A stretch of DNA of 64,000 bases from Arion vulgaris (taxonomy: Eukaryota; Mollusca; Gastropoda; Stylommatophora; Arionidae): NCBI GenBank assembly GCA_020796225.1, contig CM036758.1, positions 25,252,397 to 25,316,396 of the forward strand. The letters are read 5' to 3'. Shown here in pieces: positions 43,165 to 56,600 of the stretch. The notes below the pieces were generated by a model. That model was not told the origin of the DNA. It did not search any database and saw only the letters and a program-made list of their open reading frames with translations. Both the position numbers and the translations under genes were made by a program. The first letter of the stretch is position 1; each line of letters begins with the position of its first letter.

Positions 43165-43590
43165 CGTGAACTAAAGTCAAGTCACAATGATAAACTACTG
43201 TAAAATAAGTGAAGTCACAATGGTAAACTATTGTGAAATAAGTCAAGTCACAGTGGTAAACTATTGTGAAATAAGTGATGTCACAATGGTAAACTATTGT
43301 GAAATAAGTGAAGTCACAATGGTAAACTATTGTGAAATAAGTGAAGTCACAAGGAGGGTTAACTACTGTAAAATAAGTGAAGTCACAACGGTAAACTACT
43401 GTGAAATAAGTGATGTCACAATGGTAAACTATTGTGAAATAAGTGAAGTCACAATGGTAAACTAATGTAAAATAAGTCAAGTCACAACGGTAAACTACTG
43501 TGAAATAAGTGATGTCACAATGGTAAACTATTGTGAAATAAGTGAAATCACAGAGGTTAACTACTGTGAAATAAATGAAAGTCACAATTA
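43165..43590. repeat. Minisatellite, 33-bp unit
   Basis: GGTAAACTATTGTGAAATAA, GTGAAGTCACAAT, about 13 copies. The period is a multiple of three, so both strands show false reading frames. Confidence 0.96.
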
Positions 43591-43594
43591 AAAA

Positions 43595-44530
43595 CCTATT
43601 GTTCGAAATCTAGTGCAGATACATATGGTCCTATTAATGAAACAATAAATTCTCTGTAATTCATCCAGTTCTCTTCCTCAATACTTTCCTTCTGTAAGCA
43701 AACCAAGTTCAATGTTCAATGGAGTATTTATAAATCTTAAAGTGAGCTCAGTCTCTTTTGATTAGAAGCCTACATTTCTAAACCCTTGACTTCTTCAATG
43801 TGCATGATTACACAGACATAATACTAAAACTACCACACTATTTTAGAGTAATCTTTTCTTGCCTTTACCTTTTAAATAACTTTCATTCACTTACGGATTT
43901 AAAAACACAAATTTCAAATAAATTACATGAAATAATTAAAATCTATGAAGTAATTCATCTATTTTCACAACATAGTTTTTAAAAGTCTAAATTCTATGCA
44001 ACTAAAACAAAATTAAACATTAAAATAACTCCATGTGTCTTGTTACCCTGAATAAGTCCTTTTGGCCAATACATTGGTTTTGTTAATTTTGTTATGCTCT
44101 TTCTTCAATACAACTACCAGCTATACACATTTCCATCATTTTCTCAGGACACAGGCTAGGCTGAAAAACAGTGAATGTCTTGGGTAGTCTTATAGATCAA
44201 CAAGAAAATCTCTCCACTTTGTTATGTCCTTCAACATACTGTGCAGGAAGTCCCATAACTAGTGAACAATGTGCATCTTCTTCATCACTGCTTTCCACCA
44301 TGTTATCTACTCATTACTATAATTATCTCAAATTAAATTACTATATTTTGTCACTCATTGAATGGATCTACAAAAAACAAAATGTCTACATATTTACGTC
44401 TGCTGTATGTCTAAGCATCGACAATATATTTTTCTAGAATTAGACCCTGGATCTTATACAATAGACATTGTTGTGTGCTGAGAAAATTAAAAACAGAAGA
44501 AAGCAAAGGAAAATTGTTTTTAAAACAGCA
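43595..44530. other. Downstream region of SLC12A9
   Basis: AT-rich. On the - strand this follows the SLC12A9 stop codon and probably contains its 3' UTR. I could not identify a convincing poly-A site. Confidence 0.4.
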
Positions 44531-44695
44531 TTACAAAGTAGTTGATGTCACTGGATGTAGGCCATGGACAAAAACTGTTGGTCTGTCCCAGTTCGACAAG
44601 GCACTCAGCTGGTTCAAGTAGGTTAACGGATCATGTGACTCCACTTCTGGTCTCGGAAGATATAAGAATGTAACAGCAGAACGGTTGGAGTTGTT
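44531..44695 (-). CDS. SLC12A9: SLC12A9 terminal exon
   Basis: Acceptor TTGATTTAATTTCAG (reading the - strand); encodes [54 protein letters not shown] and TAA at 44533-44531. The closing strand and the VHG...T.L end are characteristic of SLC12A9. Confidence 0.92.
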   Translation of the reverse strand, partial: NNSNRSAVTFLYLPRPEVESHDPLTYLNQLSALSNWDRPTVFVHGLHPVTSTTL

Positions 44696-47600
44696 CTGAA
44701 ATTAAATCAAGTGTATAATAATGAATACAGACGTCAAATGTGTCCTATCAAGTTTTTAAATAGTTATGGTACCTCAATTTCTACTTGAAGTAGCCAATTT
44801 GTTTTTCCCACTTTGGCTTGTGTTGTGTGAACTGGCAAGCCCATTCCTAACAATGATAAATATTTTTCGCCTTCCAATGTTAAGCAAGGAGTCCCTTCAT
44901 TTTTCTGGACAAGTTTTATTTAAGATCAATGTGTGTGTGCAACTTTCTGTAATCCTGACTGAAAGAACCACTGCACTTCAGTAATTAACCATGGGTGTTA
45001 AATTTCTTTCTTACACAGGCAGATATAAGTGACAGTGCACAAACCCATTAAACTGGCGAGTGTCACAGATGTAATTTTAAGAATGGTTAAAATTTGAACT
45101 CATTTTTACAATCATTATTCATTAGTGTTTCCTGGACAGCAACTATCCAGCATACCCTTAAAACTTTTCAACTGTTAAGGTTTCTTTAACATGTGATCTA
45201 CATTATATTGCTTATCTCCACTAGGACCTGCCACTCTTCTTCTTCTTCTTGTGTCATCCCACTGCTACCGGGTTGTTGCCCAGTGTCGTGGTTTTCTGTT
45301 TTTGTCTTGTGCTGTTCTGGTGGCTTGGGTGATTGTTATTTTTGCTCTTTCACAGGATTCTGCTATGCCATCTAACCATCTTTTTCGTGGTCTTCCTCTT
45401 ACCTTCTTTCCCGATGTTCTGTTGTAGAAGACTCTGTATACTGTGGAGTTTGGATGCATTCTTATTAAGTGGCCAAACCATTTCATTCTTTGTTTCTCAA
45501 TGTAATTCAAGCAAGGTTCTGTGTCAACTTTCTTTCTTATGCTGATGTGGTGACTGTCTTTTCTGGTGTTGTTGGTAACTTTTTGCAGGCAACACATTTC
45601 ACATGTAGTTATATTTTTGTGACTGCACTTTGCTCATTGTCCATGTTTGGCTCTGGTAACACAAAGTAGGTATAAAAATGTTGTTGATCATTTGTTGCTT
45701 AGCTGCCTGTGAAATTTATGGGTGCCTTAACAATCTTAATTAATTATATATTAAATTAATATGTTGTTAAAAAGTGTTCTGGCTGTTTATCCATATCTTG
45801 TGGTATGTCAGAGTCATTTCTGAGCAACTGTTTTATACATTAAGTTGCCCTGTGGTGTGGGCCCGCAAGGAAGCAAAGAATAGTGTCACTGCCATCTACA
45901 AGTCGTGTCATAAGAGGTGACTGATGTAGGATCTTACTTTTCCGATCCAGCAGTCATCTGAGCATTTGTCCTTCGATTTGAGGCCATGGCAGTGAATTTA
46001 CAGGTCTGTCTGAGTTGTGGTGTGTTAGCATAGAGAGAGTTTTCAATATCTGGGTCTGGAGGTAGGTACTTATGGCCTATGGCTGATGTATGTGCCGATG
46101 TAGGACCTAAGGAAGCTACACTAGTAAATAAAACAATCATAGCAGAAATCGGATGTGCTGGCCTACTTGTAGGTGCATAACTGGCACAACGTACAATCGC
46201 TCTTAGGCTCAGATCATATACAAATCACACAGAGTGGTTAACAAGTGATCGATATGGAGCGTTTGAATAAGAATACATTAAGTGCTTTGACTACTAATTC
46301 ACATCCATAACTTGTGATATGTGAACCTAAACCTAGCTGTTAAGAAAGAATGAATCCTCTCTTCTTGGAGGTACTAAGAAAAGCATGTAAACATCCTCTC
46401 TGGAGTTAAAGACTACTAAACTCATGACATTGCACACACTGTCAAATTTAGTCAAGCAGATATCTCAGATTTGAAGGACAGAGCTTTGTAAATCTATCCA
46501 GTCTTCAAAGTGAATCTTCAGGGAATGCTACCCTAGTAAATAAAAAGCTGGCAAGAAATCGTATGTGCTGGCCTAAGCCAGGGGTCGGCAACCTGCGGCT
46601 CGAGCCGCCTGTCAGCTCTTTCGATGTCAAATTGCAGCCTTCCAGTTCCATGCGCAAAAATAATAATTATATTATTTTATTTTCAAAACTCGTAGCAATC
46701 TATTAAAATCATTTATTTAAGGTTTAAATTTTTAATATGAATAAATATTATTTCGTATTTAAAGCCATTTATTTTAAATCAAAAAATCAAATTTATATAC
46801 CTAATCCTAATCAAATACCATAATATTGAAACAACAATTTTAGTGGCTCTTTAAAAACTGAGAAATTTTGTAAATTATAACTTTTGGCTCTTCCGTCTCA
46901 AAAAGGTTGCTGTCCCCTGGCCTAGGCCATAACTGGCACAATGCACAATCGCTTTTAGGCTCAGATCACATACAAACCACAAAGAGTGGTTTACTTAGTG
47001 TTTGATATGGAGTGTTCGCAGGAAGAAGAAGAAAGTGAGTCTTCAGAAGAAGCACCAGCTATGCAGGAGTAAAAATACAATCTAGGTGATCTCTATGGCA
47101 TGTAGGTAAGGTGCCTGCCCCTTGCTTCAAAAGTATTGCTTCATTCCCTCTGTAGAACAATCTGGATATTTGTCAGAGATAATTATATGTGAGTTTAAAT
47201 TCCTAGTCCTATCAGAGAAGGTCGATAAAATCTAGATCTTGTATTCAAGTTGAACACGTAAAAGAACACTTGATAGTTGAAAAATTAATAAGAGCAGGCT
47301 GCAAAGTCTCTGTCCAGGCAAAATTAATTGAAATAAATAATTTTCTTCATCTTCTGGGCCGTTGTCGGTGTGACAAGAGTTCATGAATCATCGTGGTGAT
47401 CTTCCTGTGTAAGAAAGAGATTGGAGTACACATGGTACATCACCAAAGTTCAATGATGATGGTCCAATCAATCAATAGTACAGTCACCATTTCCTTGCCG
47501 ATGGTAAAAGTGCATGTTTGAGCCTGCCAGGAGCATAAGGCTCCATTCAACACAGCTCTAGAGATCATAAATGTATGCAAGTCTTTGATCGATATACAGA

Positions 47601-50600
47601 TAGAACACATAGAACGGAGACTATAACATCAATGAAGGTTATTAATGATACTAAAGTGCTGATCACACATGACTGACCTGCACTAGAGTGTTGACATCTT
47701 TCAAATAAATATCTGGTACATTAGCATATTCACTCATCTGAATTCCAACATCATCTTCTTCATAGAGGGTTGGATGATCTTGTACTGACATATTTGCATG
47801 TTCTTCCGCAGAATCATCCACGGATAAATGCTGATATAAGTGTTCGAATGATACAATCTGTGAAAGTAATTATATTTTTGTCAGATTCATGCAACACATT
47901 GTAGGTAAAGTGCTTTTTTTCTTACCATGTGTGCTTGCTTATTACTCTCCACCCCTAATGGAGCATAGGACAACACATTCTCTGTTCATTTTCTTTATGG
48001 TTTCCCAGGATAATCCGGAATCCTTCAATTCCTCATGAAGACTCCATCTCCTGGTCTGTTTGGAACCATCCCTTCTCTTTTTTCCTAGCATTTTCGACTT
48101 CTTGCCCAGTGACAATCTACTTTGTCTTCCATAGAATATGCTTGACAAACTGTCATTCTCTCCTCCTGGCTTGGGTTATCATGGATTCATGCCCTGCTCT
48201 TTTCTACAGGTTTGTGTTTGTCACTCTTTCATACCATCTAAGTCTGGGAATTTACCAAAGACATTTGTTAATAATGTTCTGAACCCTATATGGCGTGGCA
48301 AGCTGATGGCTTAAGCAGTGAGCTTGCAATGTTTCCAAGCAGTGAGCTTGGTGGCTTGCAATGTTTCAAGCAGTGAGCTGTGGCTTGCAATGTTTCCAAG
48401 CAGTGAGCTGTGGCTTGCAATGTTTCCAAGCAGTGAGCTTGGTGGCTTGCAATGTTTCCAAGCAGTGAGCTTGGTGGCTTGCAATGTTTCCAAGCAGTGA
48501 GCTTGGTGGCTTGCAATGTTTCCAAGCAGTGAGCTTGGTGGCTTGCAATGTTTCCAAGCAGTGAGCTTGGTGGCTTGCAATGTTTCCAAGCAGTGAGCTT
48601 GGTGGCTTGCAATGTTTCCAAGCAGTGAGCTTGGTGGCTTGCAATGTTTCCAAGCAGGAGCTTGAGTGGCTTACAATGTTTCCAAGCAGTGAGCAGTGGT
48701 TCAATGTTTCCAACAGTAGCTAGTGGCTTACAATGTTTCAAGCAGTGAGCTTGGTGGCTTCAATGTTTCCAAGCAGTGAGCTAGGGCTTGCAATGTTTCC
48801 AACATAGCTTAGAGTCATAAATGTTTCAAGCAGTGCTTGATGGATTACAATGTTTCCAAGCGGAGCTATACATGGCTAATGCAAGTTTTAATGAGTACTA
48901 AAGTGCTGATCACACAGTGACTGCTTGCAATCAGCAGTGATTGGGCTCTTTCAATCAACATACTGGTACATTAGCAATTTTCACATGCATCTGAATTTCC
49001 AACATGACTTTCTTCATGAGTGTTCAGAGATGATCTTGATGCAAGCATGAGCTTGATTTGCAATGTTTTCCGCAACATCACTTGGATAAATGCTGACATA
49101 GCTGGTTGCAATGTTCCCAACATAGCTTGTGAAAGTAATCTATAGCTTGTGGTTGCAATTTTCCAAGCATAGTTGTGGTAAAGTGCATTTTCTTCACCAT
49201 GTTGTGCTTGCTATTTTCCAACCTAATGGATTCATATTGACAATAAATTTCTGTTATTTTCTGTACGAGTTCATGATAACTACACGGATTTCAATTTCCT
49301 CAATGAAGACTTTCTGGTGTTGAACCATTTTTTTCCTAGCATATTCGACCTTACAAGGACAATTTTCTATTTGTTCAATAGAATATGTTTGACAAACTGT
49401 TTCTGCTCCTCGGTGCAGTTGATCCATATACAATGCCCTTCATTTTTCTAAGGTTTGTTTTTGTCACCGTCATGTAACCATCTCAAGCCTGGTTCAATTT
49501 GTACAAAGACATGGTGTTAACAATGTTCTGAACCTATGTGCAGTGAACTTGGTGGTTTCATATTTTACAATGGAGAATGGTGTTGCGAATTTCTGTCCAA
49601 GCAGTGAACCTATATAACAATGTTTCAAGCATGGAGAAATGGTGCTTGCAATTTTTTTCCAAGTCCATGAACTAACAAGACGGATTTCATATTTGTACAA
49701 TGGAGGAAATGGTGTTAGACCGATATTTTCTGTCACCAGAAGTGCATGATGGGTAATGTGGTCAACATCATGTCAGCAACCTTTACTTCCTAGTGTTTCT
49801 CTGGTACCAAACCGAAACTGGGTCGACCTAAGAGACATTTAAAAAAAATGTTTTCATACAGCATGGTGTATTCATGGAAATATGGTATTAGGTCTGTGTT
49901 TTTATATTCCTGACTTATCAGAATAATGAAGTAATGTGGTCAGACATCAGAATAATGAAGTAATGTGGTCAGACATTGACTTATCAGAATAATGAAGTAA
50001 TATAGTCAGACATTATCAGAATAATGAAGTAATGTGGTCAGACTTCAGAATATTGAAGGGATGAGGTCAGATCTTGACTTACCACAATTTTAGCCTGCAT
50101 CCTAAGCTGCTGAAGGAATATGTCTAGCTTTTTTTCCTTGGCCTTGGTATTTTCTGTGATTTTCTTGACACACAGGAACACCCGAAGTTCTGCATGAGAT
50201 TTCCATCGATTCTGCATTGTCAGTATACAAGCCAACTGCAGCATGAATAAGCATGTGTTGTCAAAAAAACTGGCAGTCTCAGGATGAAAGAAGTTGACCG
50301 GCCATACATCAATGTAAGATTTAAATGGTGATTTAAAAATAGTTTCCTTGTTGAGCAGCTGGAAATTTCTACAAAGAAGTAAATTCTTCTGAAGTTTCAG
50401 AGTATCTTGAATGATTTTGACATATTCCTCAGCACTAAGGTGCTTGTTAGTATCCATTCTTGGAGATTCAAAAGATGACTCAATATCGGATACAATTCCA
50501 TGTTCCACTGAACCAAAGAATCGCTTTTTCTTCACTCTGATTTTAGTAATTGAATCTGCTGGAATACTTTCATCAAAAATCCGAAGCAGGCGGTGTTGAT

Positions 50601-53600
50601 TTTCATCCCACCAAGTCCTGAGATCCTCACTAAATGCTGAAATCCTTCAGACACAGTGCTGGCTAAGGTCAACTCCACAAACGCTTTTATTTTCATATGC
50701 TCGACAAGCTTCTGCCACTGTGGAATAACATCCAAAATGGGATCTGTATGACATTCTTCCAGCCTTCCAGTCTTGACATGTCCAATGACGTAGAGACCAG
50801 ACTTTTTTATATCATTACAAAAATCCATTAGTTCACAGCTTTGTCTTGGATTAGCAACCATTAAAAGTATCTGAGGTCTCCAGAATTTAACATGGGCCTT
50901 CCTTGAGTCCAGCATCAACAAGTACTTTCTCACCTGATGTTCAGAGAAACAGAACAATAAAATATCACGTTAAATTTGTCTATGTATCAATAAATATATC
51001 TGTACATGTTAATGATTGTTCAATCGTGTAAATAATATTTCAATCCTATCAGTTTTATTAATTGACTTTACTGTTTATTTCTGTCAATTTCAAATATGTT
51101 TACATAATTGTCAATCTGAAATAAATGTTGCCATTTCTAAATTATCAGTTATCAGAGGACTATCATCATAGCACTCGGACATGTCCATAGGTGCTCCGAT
51201 CTCCACCTCAACAAATCCAGGAGAGTCCAACGGTCAGTTTGATGTTGATTGATCAATCTTTTTGCATATTTGGTGTGTCATTCTTTTTGGGCTGTACCAA
51301 TATCATCACCCATCTCTCTCAATTTGGTCAGCGACTGAGATTCACAGTTCTGAAACTCCTTTGTTCGGAAAGAATCTTTCACTAAGTTAAGACTGTCATT
51401 TTGGTTCATTGTAGCTCCCTTTGATATCATAGCCATATTAGTTGTTCATTACCAATAACTCCTGCATGCCCAGGGACAAAAATTCAGGTGATTTCTCTGA
51501 TCGCTGTCTGTACCAGTACCTCTACCCAGTTTCGTCTCACGATTTCTCACCTTTACAAATCATGCTCATAGAGTCACTGAGTATGAAAACATGAGTAGTT
51601 ATGAGCTGTCAACCAGATATGACTGATTGATAACACCTGCAGAGTCAGCTATGCCTGTGTGCTGTCGCGGCTCGCAAGGGGTGCAAAGATTAGTAACACT
51701 GCAGCCTACAAGGCGTGTCATAAAAGAAGACTGAAGTAGGGGCCTAGGGAGGTTACCCTAGTAAATAAAAAGCGTTGCAGAAATCAGATTTACTGACCTA
51801 CCTGTAGGCGCACAACGTAAATCTCTCTTAGGCTCAGATCATACACATATCACAAAGAGTGGTTACCAAGTGGTCGATATGGAGCGTTCAAAAAAAAAGT
51901 ATTCCATTTGTCTTGTATCCTACAGGATACATTAACCATTTGTCTTGTATATTACAGGATGTTATAGTCCGTATGTGATTACAGCATACATAATAAGCCA
52001 CGTTCTATGTTTGACAGAGCTTCCACAATGAGATATGTACCATATCTAATAAAACTTGTACAATGAGATATGTACCATGGCTTAATAACACTTTTACAAG
52101 TAGATATGTACCATGGCTTAATAAAACTTGTACAAGTAGATATGTACCATATCTAATAAAACTTGTACAATGAGATATGTACCATGGCTAATAAAACTTG
52201 TACAAGTAGATATGTGCCATGGCTAATAGAGACTGTACAAGAGCTATATTCTATGTTTGATAAACCTGCACAATGAGTTTTCTATTGGTTATTGGTTGCT
52301 GAACTGAAGTCACAGCACTGCGGGCAGACCCATAGGTGCTCAGTTTCCCCCAACAGATGTCGAAGGGTATGCATACTGATGGTTCTTGTGGCTCACTGAT
52401 TAAACACACTCCTCTGCATTCAGCTCTACTTGTAGACATGAAATTCCAAACTCTTTAAATTGCTGGATTGATTCAAAGTCAATATATATATATATTGTTT
52501 TCTATATGTGATAACACATGCGTGATGAGCTGTTCTATATGTGATAACACATGCGTCATGAGCTGTTCTATATGTGATAACATGTGTGATGAGCTGTTCT
52601 ATATGTGATGCCAGATACAGTATACACAATGAGCTGTGTTCTATATGTGATAATACATGTTGGGGGTCTCAATGGTGAAGTCATTTGTCTGTTGTACTGA
52701 AGGTTGTGGGTTTGAATCTGAGACAAATGTGCAATTTTTTCATGAGATCCCTAGGATTGTTGCAGGAGCTATGGAGTTTGTGCTTTGTGCAATGCTCTCG
52801 GCAGATGGCATGCCATTTCTGCCGACAGGGACGAGGCCATATGAGGAAAACCCAGTGCAATAAAGTCAATCCTTCACCTTTGGACCCTTTTATATGGACA
52901 TGCATGAGGAGTTATGTTCCATGTCTAATGTAGTATACATGATTGGTTATGTTGGTGAAAAGCAATTAATACAAGTATGCTTTATTCTACCACAAGTACA
53001 ACAAACCTGGTGAAAGATGATAGCTTGACTAATGGAACCCCAGGAGGTGGGAAGAGCCTGAAAGTGGAGTATGATGGCTAGAACCAGCATGATGACCAGT
53101 GACACACTTGTGTAGATTGGTGATATCAGGAAACACATGATCATGCAGCCAATCAAACCAGAGAGACATGTGTACCAGGAAAAGTAAATAAATGTTGGCC
53201 TGAAAAAATTGGTGGATATTGTTAATATGTCACATTGAAATGATTGGCAGCACAATATAAGTTTAATTTTATATAAGTTGAAAGGTAGCAACACATACAA
53301 AGTCTTCTCATTAGCGGTATATCCATTGTGTCTTAACATTTTCGCTGCCATGGATGACAAAAGTCGATCAAACACAAACTCATTCATTTTCACTGCCACA
53401 GTCGACTTTTGTCGGCCATGAGTATGTCTTTTTTTCATGGGAGTCTTGATGATCGTACACTGGTAGTACATTACACAATACTATCACATTGTTCAGAAAA
53501 GCACTCCAAAATGGCAGAACTAACGTACATGTGTTTAAAATGCATGTAGTCCGTTTTTCAAAGAATTGTTTAGCGATGTTTTGTAAATAAACAAAGATTT

Positions 53601-56600
53601 TCATAATGAGCGATGTAGCTGATGATAGTCAGGTCCAAAATGACTGATTCAGACTTCTTAGCCAGTGATAGTGATAAAACTGGTTCTGAATGTGATAAAA
53701 ATTTGGACTTTGATTCAAGTGATGATGCTTATAAACCAATAATCAGCAGATATTCCCATGGGAACTTATTTTTTGAAATTATCACCCTGAAAACTGATCA
53801 TGCCCAAAAATTAGTGTGGCAGTGAGATAGACTTGGTTGAAAAATGGGTGGTAGCAAAAATGTTAAACTTCTTCTACTGGGGTCACCAATAGGGAAGTTG
53901 ATAACATTCTGTGCTAGTGGTCATATGCAGAGGAAATTCCAAGGTTTGAGCCAGTTTGGTCCAACAAATTTTTTCTTATGCTTAGTCAGTCTGACTACTG
54001 CAGCCCTCTGACATGTTTTCATCTAAATGACATCTTTAGTGAAGAATCGTTTTTCAACACTTAAATGGAAAGCAGCGTGCACATTGTAAATTCAGTCTGA
54101 ATCATGCCGTGTGCTCAATGTACTCGTAATTAGTATTCCTCGCCATACAGGCAGATTTTCTCCGACTTTAGAGGTACTCACGTTATCGTCCTGAGTAAGA
54201 CCAGGGACTCAAACAAATGCCGGACAGTAGGTTCGAACCCGAGCTATGAGGCGTCTCACAGCTAGCAGGCCGAGCTACTATCAACTACTCTAGGCAGTCC
54301 CCGGTCCCAACAAATAATAGTGTGCATATGCTAAGCAGTCTGGACTACATGAGACCCTGATCATTTACTTGGGGATCTAAAGTACATCTGAAGTCGAAGT
54401 AAGGAGTGTCTGAATGTCGAGGGACACTGGTGATAAGGAAAGCAAGCATTCATACAAAATTCAGTCTGAGACTATGCCTGAATTTACAGCTGGCAAACAA
54501 ATAAAACAAAAAGCTACTTCTATTAAATCTTCTTGTTCCCTGAGGAACATAGAGATGCAACTACCCCTCTCCAGCGCACTCTATACTGGGTGTCTTCCTC
54601 ATCTCTGCCTATAAATCTCTCGATTGCTATAACCTTTTCTCTTCACCATCTATTTTTTGCCTCCCCACTTCTCTCTTTCCATATGGGTTTCAGTCCTATG
54701 CATGTCTGGTTATGTTGTTTTCTGAGATTTGATCAATTCATCACAATTTATTTCTTTAACCTTCAGTTATAATGGTTACTATTCTTTTCTTGTCCACAAT
54801 TCTGTATTTGTTATCACTTCTGACCATCTGATACGATGTGACGAAAACATTGCTTGTTGAATATCTGCATATCAAATGTAGATTACATTATTGTGTTTTG
54901 TTAAAAAATAATTAGATATAGTGGTGTACATATGTATCATCTTCTTGTGCTTAATCTTTCAGAAGTTGACTGATTCATTGATTGATTGACCGATTTATTG
55001 GGGAATCATAATTGTACTTTGGTAAATAAACATGCATGCTTCCATCGCTTTCATACACAGGAATAACTCAGTAACGGCAGTAAATAAGCATGCATGCTTC
55101 GATCGCTTTCATACACAGGAATATCTCAGTAACAGCAGTACATAAACATGCATGCTTCGATCCCTTTCATACACAGGAATATCTCATTAATGGCAGTAAA
55201 TAAACATGCATGCTTCGATCGCTTCTACACAGGAATATCTCAGTAACAGCAGTACATAAACATGCATGCTTCGATCCCTTTCATACACAGGAATATCTCA
55301 TTAATGGCAGTTCACAAACTATGTAGCACCAACAAGGTTCACTTATATCATTTTGAGAATGATAACAATTTCAGAAATTTTTCGTGGATATACTGTCCTG
55401 GACATGCGGGTGTTTACGGTAATGAGAGACCGGACAGGCTTGCATCACCAGCATCAATTGTTGGGGAGTTGAAGATGGATAAGGGGGATGTTCTTCGTCT
55501 CTTCGCGACTGTCTGTTGGATGAGGACACTAAAATCGATGTTGAATCATCAAGCGATTTAGGCAGTTTGGAGTTACCCGTTGTACAAGTTGAACTGGATG
55601 CCTGAGAGGCAGAGAGGTGTGTTTAAACAGCGAGCCACGGGAACCATCAGTATGCATACTCTTCGATATCTGTTGGGGAGACTGAGCACCTATGGGTCTG
55701 CTGGGAGTGCAATGACATCAGTTTAGTAACCAATAACCAATCAGAAATGTTTGTTTCGAAATTGTTAATGAATTGGCAGCAGCTTTTGAGCGAACCCTTG
55801 TAGCTTGTACATTGGCAATGTTTCTTTTACATATTTAACTTCAATACAGGACCTATGCTTTATCATGCATCTTCAATAGGACTAGGAACTTGATCTCAAA
55901 ACATTGAAATCATGAAAAAATAGCCTTACTCCTCCACATAGAAAGTTAAACTAGTTATTTTGGAGTAAGAGGCAGGTACCATACTTCCATGCTATAGAGA
56001 TCTATAAGCTTGAATATGCTCAAACAACAATCTGTTAGTGTATCCATAGAGCTTGTCTCAGAATGCAACCAGTGATGAACATATACATTTGATTTGTTTG
56101 TCATATCTAGGACATCTTTGCAATCCGCTGTCGTTCTGTCTGTGTCATCATAGCTTACAAGTTACAAAAAAACTAATAACATGTACATATCAAATTGCTA
56201 TTGAAATAAGTGCATCTTCAATACATTTTCAAATGATATTTTTCAAACACTTTCTGTATTGATATGACCACAAGATTTAACTTCAGTTTAGATAATAATT
56301 AAGTAATCTATGTGACATATGACATATAAGTACCTGAATTTGGGAGCAGAGGCTAGCTCTAAGGTCAGCTACAAGGCCAGACATGTCAAGATTTAATAAC
56401 TTCAGTTTATATAACAATTAAGTAACCTATGTGACATTTGACATATAAGTACCTGAAGTTGGGAGCAGAGGCTAGCTCTAAGGTCAGCTCCAAGGCCAGA
56501 CATGTCAAGATTTAATAACTTCAGTTTATATAACAATTAAGTTACCTATATGACATTTGACATATAAGTACCTGAAGTTGGGAGCAGAGGCTAGTTCCAA

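Noticed and set aside
48286..48741. Frames of 92-151 residues in the 32-bp array
   Set aside because: The period is not a multiple of three, so the frame cycles through the same sequence; pure satellite.
53007..53199. Separate small membrane protein gene
   Set aside because: Its ends have splice sites, and its sequence is the SLC12A9 segment before VRKYLL.
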